Source: JBPYFK01 sp051984675
GTDB taxonomy: Bacteria; Actinomycetota; Actinomycetes; Mycobacteriales; Pseudonocardiaceae
Assembly: GCA_051984675.1 (NCBI GenBank)
Contig: JBPYFK010000089.1
Location: 1 to 10,154 of the forward strand
DNA: 10,154 nt
Reading direction: 5' to 3'
Part shown: in pieces, positions 6,016-10,154 of the stretch
Layout of the letters: the number at the start of each line of letters is the position of its first letter
Position numbering within the stretch: position 1 is the first letter of the stretch
Notes under the pieces: model-generated
Told to the model about the DNA's origin: nothing
The model's database searches: none
The model's input: the letters and a program-made list of their open reading frames with translations, nothing else
Made by a program: the position numbers and the translations under genes

Positions 6016-8436
6016 ATGACCAGTCCCCACAACGGACAGCGGCGCCGGGTGGCGAATATCGCCGCGTTGGTCGATAACAGCCCGAATGGCATTTGCGTGA
6101 GCCAGGACGAGCGCATTGTCTATGTCAATGCTGCCTGGGTGCGGATGTTCGATGCTGGCTCGCCCACCCAGGTGGTAGGCCACCCGATGGCGGAGTTTCA
6201 TCCCCCGCAAGTGCTGGTCGCGATTCAGGAACGGTTTGCGCGCGTGCCCGAAACGGGGGACTCCTCGCCTGCGGAATACGAGCTACCGCGCACCGAGGGC
6301 GGCGTCCTCCGGGTCCAGGCGGTGACGACCCGGATGCACTGGGCCGGTCGGCCGGCGTTTCGTACCGTCCTGCGCGAGGTCACCACCGACGGTGCCGTCC
6401 CGGCCGCGGTGCATTACCGGGCGGCACTGATCCAGCATGTCAGTGACGCGATCATCGGGATCACCCACGACGGTGTGGTCACCGACTGGAACCCGGCCGC
6501 GGAGACCATCTACGGACGCACCACCGAGCAGGTCCTCGGCCAACGGGTGGCAGACGTGATCGGCGCCGACCTAGATCCCGCGGCGCTGGTCACCGCCGGA
6601 GGCGTAGCCGAGACACGGCACCGGCGCGTCGATGGGTCGACCTTGGCTATTCGCGTCTCCGTCGCCGAGATGGCCTCCGGGTTTGTCCTGGTGTGTGCCG
6701 ACGAGACCGCACAGCGCCAAGCCGAACACACCCATGCCACCGTCCTTGACGCCCTCAGCGAAGGTGTCCTGGTGATCAGCCCGACCGGCCTGATCGAATC
6801 GGCCAACCCCGCCGCCAGCCACATCCTGGGCGTGCCCCGCGAGCACCTCATCGGCACGCCGGTGCACTACTGGCCGCTCTACGACCAGGCCGGCATGGAC
6901 GTGTCCCGCGAGTCGGGTCCCACCGCACCCACCCGCCGCACCGGGCGCCCCCGCGACAACATGGTGGTGCGCACGCGGCGGGGCGATGGCAGCGACGTGT
7001 GGATCGCCCTGGCCACCCGGTCGCTGACCCCAAACGGCCCGGGTCCGCACCGGGTCGTGGCCTCCTTCACCGACATCACCGAGGCCCGCGCCACCCACGA
7101 ACGATTGCACCGCGATGCCACACAGGACCCGCTGACCGGGCTGGCCAACCGAACCGTGCTACTCGAACACCTCGACGCCACGCTAACCGGGCAGCACCCG
7201 GACTGGGTGACCGCGGTTCTGTTCGTCGACCTGGACAAGTTCAAGGTCATCAACGATTCGCTCGGCCACCGCCTCGGCGATGCCGTGCTCACCATCGTGG
7301 GGCAGCGGCTGCGCCAGCACGTGCGCCGAGCCGACCTGGTCGGCCGGCTCGGCGGTGACGAGTTCGTCGTCCTGGCCCGCCGCCGGTCCGACACTGTCGA
7401 GGAGATCCAGGCGTTGGCCGAGCACCTTCGCCAGTGCCTCACGGAACCCATCCACATCGAGGACAGGCGCTTGCATGTCGATGCCTGCATCGGCATCACG
7501 CTGGCCTCCCCCGGTGATTCCCGCACCCCGGACGACATCCTCCGCGACGCCGACGTGGCCATGTACCAAGCGAAAACACACGGCCGCGGCCGGGTCGCGT
7601 TCTTCGACGTACCACTGCGCCAACACATGCAGCACACGCTGTCGCTGCACCAAGACCTCTGCGAGGCCATACGCCGGGGCCAACTCTGGATGGCCTACCA
7701 ACCCATCATCGATCTCGGCACCGGCCACACCGTCGCCGCGGAAGGCCTGCTGCGCTGGACACACCCCCAACACGGCCCGGTTCCGCCGCAGGAGTTCATC
7801 CCGCTGGCCGAACACAGCGACCTCATCCACCACATCGGGGCGCACGTGCTCCACACCGCCTTCGGCGAGTTCGCGGCATTCCGAACCCGCTACCACTACC
7901 CGCTGCGCCTGACGGTCAACCTCTCCGCCCGCCAGCTCGACGACCCGCGCCTACCCACCACCGTGCACACCGCGCTGGCCACGACCGGTCTGCCCGCCTG
8001 CGCCGTCGGCCTGGAAATCACCGAAAGCACCCTCATGAACGACCAGGCCGCCGCAGCCCACGTGCTCACCGCCCTGCGCCACCACGGCTGCACACTCGCC
8101 ATCGACGACTTCGGAACCGGCTACTCCTCCCTCGCCCAGCTACACCAACTACCCCTGGACACGCTCAAAATCGACCGCTGCTTCACCGCCGAACTCGGCG
8201 ACACCTCCGGCACCGAAGCCATCGTCTCCAGCACCATCGCCATGGCCCACGCGCTCGGACTGACCGTGATCGCCGAAGGCGTCGAAACCGCCCGGCAACT
8301 CGCCGCCCTACGCCGCCTCGGCTGCGACCAAGCTCAGGGATACCACCTCGCCCACCCCGCCCCCATCCACCAACTCACCCACGCCATCACCGCAGGAAAA
8401 GCACCAGTCGGCGGGTTCGTGAGCTCGTCCATGTAG
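6016..8436 (+). CDS. PAS-PAS-PAS-GGDEF-EAL cyclic-di-GMP turnover protein
   Basis: This protein senses a signal through PAS domains and makes and/or degrades c-di-GMP. From ATG 6016 it has 806 residues; ATG 5902 would add 38 residues that lack domain character and a ribosome binding site. PAS-like domains cover about 12-125, 137-240 and 241-368. The GGDEF domain (about 370-530) has DPLTGLANR, an intact GGDEF signature at 446-450 and an RxxD inhibitory site (RRAD, 437-440). This predicts an active, product-inhibited diguanylate cyclase. The EAL domain (about 545-795) has EGL in place of EAL (Glu576) but keeps the other metal and catalytic positions: Asn635, Glu667, DDFGTG with Asp697-Asp698, Lys718, Glu754 and the final QGYHLAHP segment. 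Phosphodiesterase activity is therefore likely. No membrane segment or signal peptide is seen, so it is probably cytoplasmic. It diverges from the LuxR-type gene and converges with the immunity gene. Which activity dominates cannot be read from sequence. Confidence 0.93.
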   Translation: MTSPHNGQRRRVANIAALVDNSPNGICVSQDERIVYVNAAWVRMFDAGSPTQVVGHPMAEFHPPQVLVAIQERFARVPETGDSSPAEYELPRTEGGVLRVQAVTTRMHWAGRPAFRTVLREVTTDGAVPAAVHYRAALIQHVSDAIIGITHDGVVTDWNPAAETIYGRTTEQVLGQRVADVIGADLDPAALVTAGGVAETRHRRVDGSTLAIRVSVAEMASGFVLVCADETAQRQAEHTHATVLDALSEGVLVISPTGLIESANPAASHILGVPREHLIGTPVHYWPLYDQAGMDVSRESGPTAPTRRTGRPRDNMVVRTRRGDGSDVWIALATRSLTPNGPGPHRVVASFTDITEARATHERLHRDATQDPLTGLANRTVLLEHLDATLTGQHPDWVTAVLFVDLDKFKVINDSLGHRLGDAVLTIVGQRLRQHVRRADLVGRLGGDEFVVLARRRSDTVEEIQALAEHLRQCLTEPIHIEDRRLHVDACIGITLASPGDSRTPDDILRDADVAMYQAKTHGRGRVAFFDVPLRQHMQHTLSLHQDLCEAIRRGQLWMAYQPIIDLGTGHTVAAEGLLRWTHPQHGPVPPQEFIPLAEHSDLIHHIGAHVLHTAFGEFAAFRTRYHYPLRLTVNLSARQLDDPRLPTTVHTALATTGLPACAVGLEITESTLMNDQAAAAHVLTALRHHGCTLAIDDFGTGYSSLAQLHQLPLDTLKIDRCFTAELGDTSGTEAIVSSTIAMAHALGLTVIAEGVETARQLAALRRLGCDQAQGYHLAHPAPIHQLTHAITAGKAPVGGFVSSSM

Positions 8437-8443
8437 TCCGAAG

Positions 8444-8457
8444 GGTCCGATCGGACC
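8444..8457. terminator. Perfect 14-bp palindrome between convergent genes
   Basis: GGTCCGATCGGACC is its own reverse complement and lies in the 46-base gap between the stop codons of the GGDEF-EAL and immunity genes. As RNA it gives a five-base-pair stem with a GATC loop on either strand, extendable by one G-U pair. Its place suggests a bidirectional terminator, but no T-run is present. Confidence 0.4.
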
Positions 8458-8482
8458 TGGAGCTCGGTGAGACCGGCGGCAG

Positions 8483-8983
8483 TCATCGAAGGCGTGACCG
8501 CCTCGGCGGGTGAACGTGGAAGTTCTTGGCGGAAGTGGATCTGAACGTCGTCGGCAGTTGCCAGAGAATCTCGTCGGGGCGGCAGGCGGTGTGACTGTAC
8601 TCGGCTACGGCTTTGCGGGCGCTAGCTGCGGTGATGGTCGCCGTGCGGGGGCACACAAGCCCGCGTCCGAACGAAAGGCGGGGTACCTCGAAGCTCACGT
8701 TGTGGCTCAAGCTGGTCCAGCTCTGCCACATGTGGTGCTCGGGGTATAGCTGCAGGAAATGGAGGGCGGCCCAGCTACAGGTGGGGTCGATGGCCACACG
8801 CAGTCGGTTGTGCCGCATGTGGGGCTTCAGGGGGTCAGGCCCTCCGTTCGGAAAGGCCATTATGCTGAAGTACCAGCCTTCCTCTCGCTGTGTCGCGAAG
8901 ACGGCGTCGAGAAGATCGGCCAGGCTGTTCTCATCGTCGGCGTGCCAGATGTGACCGTCGACGATCATGCTGATGGTGACCAT
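8483..8983 (-). CDS. Probable Imm1-like immunity protein, orphan
   Basis: This 166-aa protein resembles actinobacterial Imm1-type immunity proteins, which neutralise polymorphic or contact-dependent toxins in the cytoplasm. The supporting features are an N-terminal strand with a DGHIWHADDENSLADLLDAV segment, WYFSIMAFPNG in the middle, and a C-terminal PRTATITAASARKAVAEYSH then CRPDEILWQ segment. That last segment matches the family pattern of a helix followed by R-P-x-x-x-x-W-Q. No signal peptide or membrane segment is seen. The frame is open back to ATG 9091, but third-position G+C rises from about 56% in the first 36 codons to about 90% just after ATG 8983. GGGG also lies nine bases upstream of 8983, so the shorter form is preferred. 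No toxin gene lies beside it within the window, where upstream DNA instead holds non-coding sequence and a broken transposase. It also has a basic tail (HPPRRSRLR). The family assignment is from pattern memory and is moderate. Confidence 0.6.
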   Translation of the reverse strand: MVTISMIVDGHIWHADDENSLADLLDAVFATQREEGWYFSIMAFPNGGPDPLKPHMRHNRLRVAIDPTCSWAALHFLQLYPEHHMWQSWTSLSHNVSFEVPRLSFGRGLVCPRTATITAASARKAVAEYSHTACRPDEILWQLPTTFRSTSAKNFHVHPPRRSRLR

Positions 8984-9621
8984 GTCATCATGCCCCGGGT
9001 TCGTGCTTGTAGTCGGAACCTCACATTCATGCTGGTCGTCGCCGTGCGCAGCGACAATAGGGGAACATCCGAACTTTGGGTTTCCTGTCATCCGCCCGAA
9101 TTAATCGAACTTTTGTTTGAGTTGGCCTACTGATGGCCATGCCAACCCCAAGAAGGGGACGTCGGAGTTGGCCACCGCGGGGTGACTTGCTGTGGCCACC
9201 AAGCCTTAGCGGCTCGCCATGCATAACGGGACGGCTGCTCGGTACTGCCTTCCTTAACACCCAGTAGTAGCGGCCCGTGACATGACCCAGCTCCATACCC
9301 AGCTGCGTTCACCCGAAGGCAAACATCAAGTCTAGGACTAAAGATCGTTTCAAGATCGCCAACTGGTGTACAGCAGCGAAGTACAGCAACCAACCCGGCC
9401 GCCAGCAACGAAAAGTGCCCATCAGGCCGCTGGTGACCTCGTACGAAACCTCCAGATGACCTTCATGCCGACAGTTCACGCCGAGAAGGTCGCGCCCCCT
9501 CCACACCTCTCGGAGGTTGGCCACCCAGCGATGGCGCATCGGCGAGAACATCTGTCCATAGCGCTGCGATGCGGAGACCAGCCCGGGACGAGGGACCAGC
9601 CGGCCAGGGCCAGGCCGTTGA
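8984..9621. other. Gap between immunity gene and transposase relic, no intact gene
   Basis: No convincing gene is seen on either strand. The open minus-strand frames here do not resemble a toxin or any family I know. A 7-bp inverted repeat, TGGCCAC (9169-9175) and GTGGCCA (9192-9198), and a small CCCC/GGGG hairpin near 9146-9158 are present. The last part (about 9500-9620) may hold frameshifted remains of the N-terminal half of the transposase, but the match is too weak to call residue by residue. Confidence 0.4.
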
Positions 9622-10154
9622 CTGCGCCGGCTGGGCCAAGACGCGATGGTGCCGCTGTTCGTCTTCGACGCCGGGTACGACCCGATCGCGCTCTCGCATG
9701 AGCTGGCTGACGACCGCGCCCAGGTCTTGGTGCGGATCAAGGGTGATCGGGTGTTCTACGGCCCGGCTCTGGACCGGCGACGCGAGGGCAGGTCGGGCCG
9801 CCCGCCCCGGCATGGGAATCGGTTCGACTGCAAGGACCCAGCCACCTGGGGTGAGCTCAGCGATGCCCTGACCGCATCCGACGATCGCTACGGGCGCGTG
9901 CGGGTTCAGGCATGGTCGCGGGTGCACCCCAAGCTGGGGCGGCGGGGACATTGGACGGGCATCCGCCAGCTGCCGATTGTGGAAGGCACGGTCATCCGTG
10001 TGCAGGTCGAACGACTGCCCAAGCCCTCCACCCGCGCCAACAGCACGGTCTTGTGGCTGTGGCACACCGGATCGGACGCACCCGATCTGGACGTGTTATG
10101 GCGAGCCTACTTGCGACGTTTCGATATCGAGCACACCCTGCGGTTTGCCAAGAA
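9622..10154 (+). pseudogene. 5'-truncated IS transposase (DDE_5 / IS701-type), running off the right edge
   Basis: The frame from 9622, just after a TGA at 9619-9621, reads LRRLGQDAMVPLFVFDAGYD and continues to the edge. It matches the C-terminal half of actinobacterial DDE transposases of the IS701/DDE_5 type. The second catalytic Asp is in FDAGYD (codon 9667), and the segments GRPPRHGNRF, RYGRVRVQAW, HPKLGRRGHW, EGTVIRVQVERLPKP and YLRRFDIEHTLRFAK follow in family order. The catalytic Glu of IEHT is at 10129-10131. Full-length members have about 400 or more residues; here the N-terminal half with the first catalytic Asp is missing. A usable ATG exists at 9646, but the product would be inactive. 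Upstream sequence is open in other frames, suggesting decay by frameshifts or deletion. The 3' end and the right inverted repeat lie outside the window, so whether the rest is intact is unknown. Confidence 0.8.

Noticed and set aside
9309..9740. Minus-strand frame of 143 codons
   Set aside because: Its first part is antisense to the transposase relic and the rest shows no recognisable domain or start signal.
1..10154. CRISPR array
   Set aside because: No set of regularly spaced direct repeats was seen anywhere in the window.

Overview
The window looks like chromosomal DNA of a high-GC actinomycete. The reading frames have G/C-rich third codon positions and frequent GTG starts. Several protein types are typical of Streptomyces/Pseudonocardiales-type genomes: a secreted phosphodiester glycosidase, a large NB-ARC-type LuxR regulator, an Imm1-like immunity protein, an actinobacterial integrase relic and an IS701-type transposase. 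The genus cannot be fixed from the sequence alone.

Layout, left to right. (1) Positions 1-78, minus: the first 26 codons of a probable exported protein running off the left edge. (2) Positions 79-674: mostly without a convincing gene, with two weak short ORFs that have good ribosome binding sites. (3) Positions 675-2258, plus: an intact secreted phosphodiester glycosidase (NAGPA domain) with an odd start region. (4) Positions 2259-2803: a relic of a tyrosine integrase with an in-frame stop, then a plus-strand terminator-like hairpin and a tRNA-like stretch. Together these look like the scar of an integrated element. (5) Positions 2804-5149, minus: a 781-aa ATPase/TPR/LuxR regulator. (6) Positions 5150-6015: a long divergent intergenic region with an A/C-rich plus strand. 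(7) Positions 6016-8436, plus: a three-PAS GGDEF-EAL c-di-GMP enzyme. (8) Positions 8483-8983, minus: a probable Imm1-like immunity protein with no visible toxin partner. (9) Positions 8984-9621: no intact gene. (10) Positions 9622 to the right edge, plus: the C-terminal half of an IS transposase that has lost its N-terminal half.

How the genes fit together. The two large regulatory genes (LuxR-ATPase and PAS-GGDEF-EAL) diverge from one long intergenic region. They could be co-regulated, but no shared operator was proved. The glycosidase is a stand-alone envelope or extracellular enzyme. The flanks carry mobile-DNA remains (integrase relic, tRNA-like site, broken transposase) and an orphan immunity gene, which marks this as an accessory region shaped by past insertions. 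I found no clear sign of a wholly new multi-gene system. The best leads are the integration scar at 2349-2677, the orphan immunity gene beside an IS relic, and the disturbed start of the glycosidase gene.
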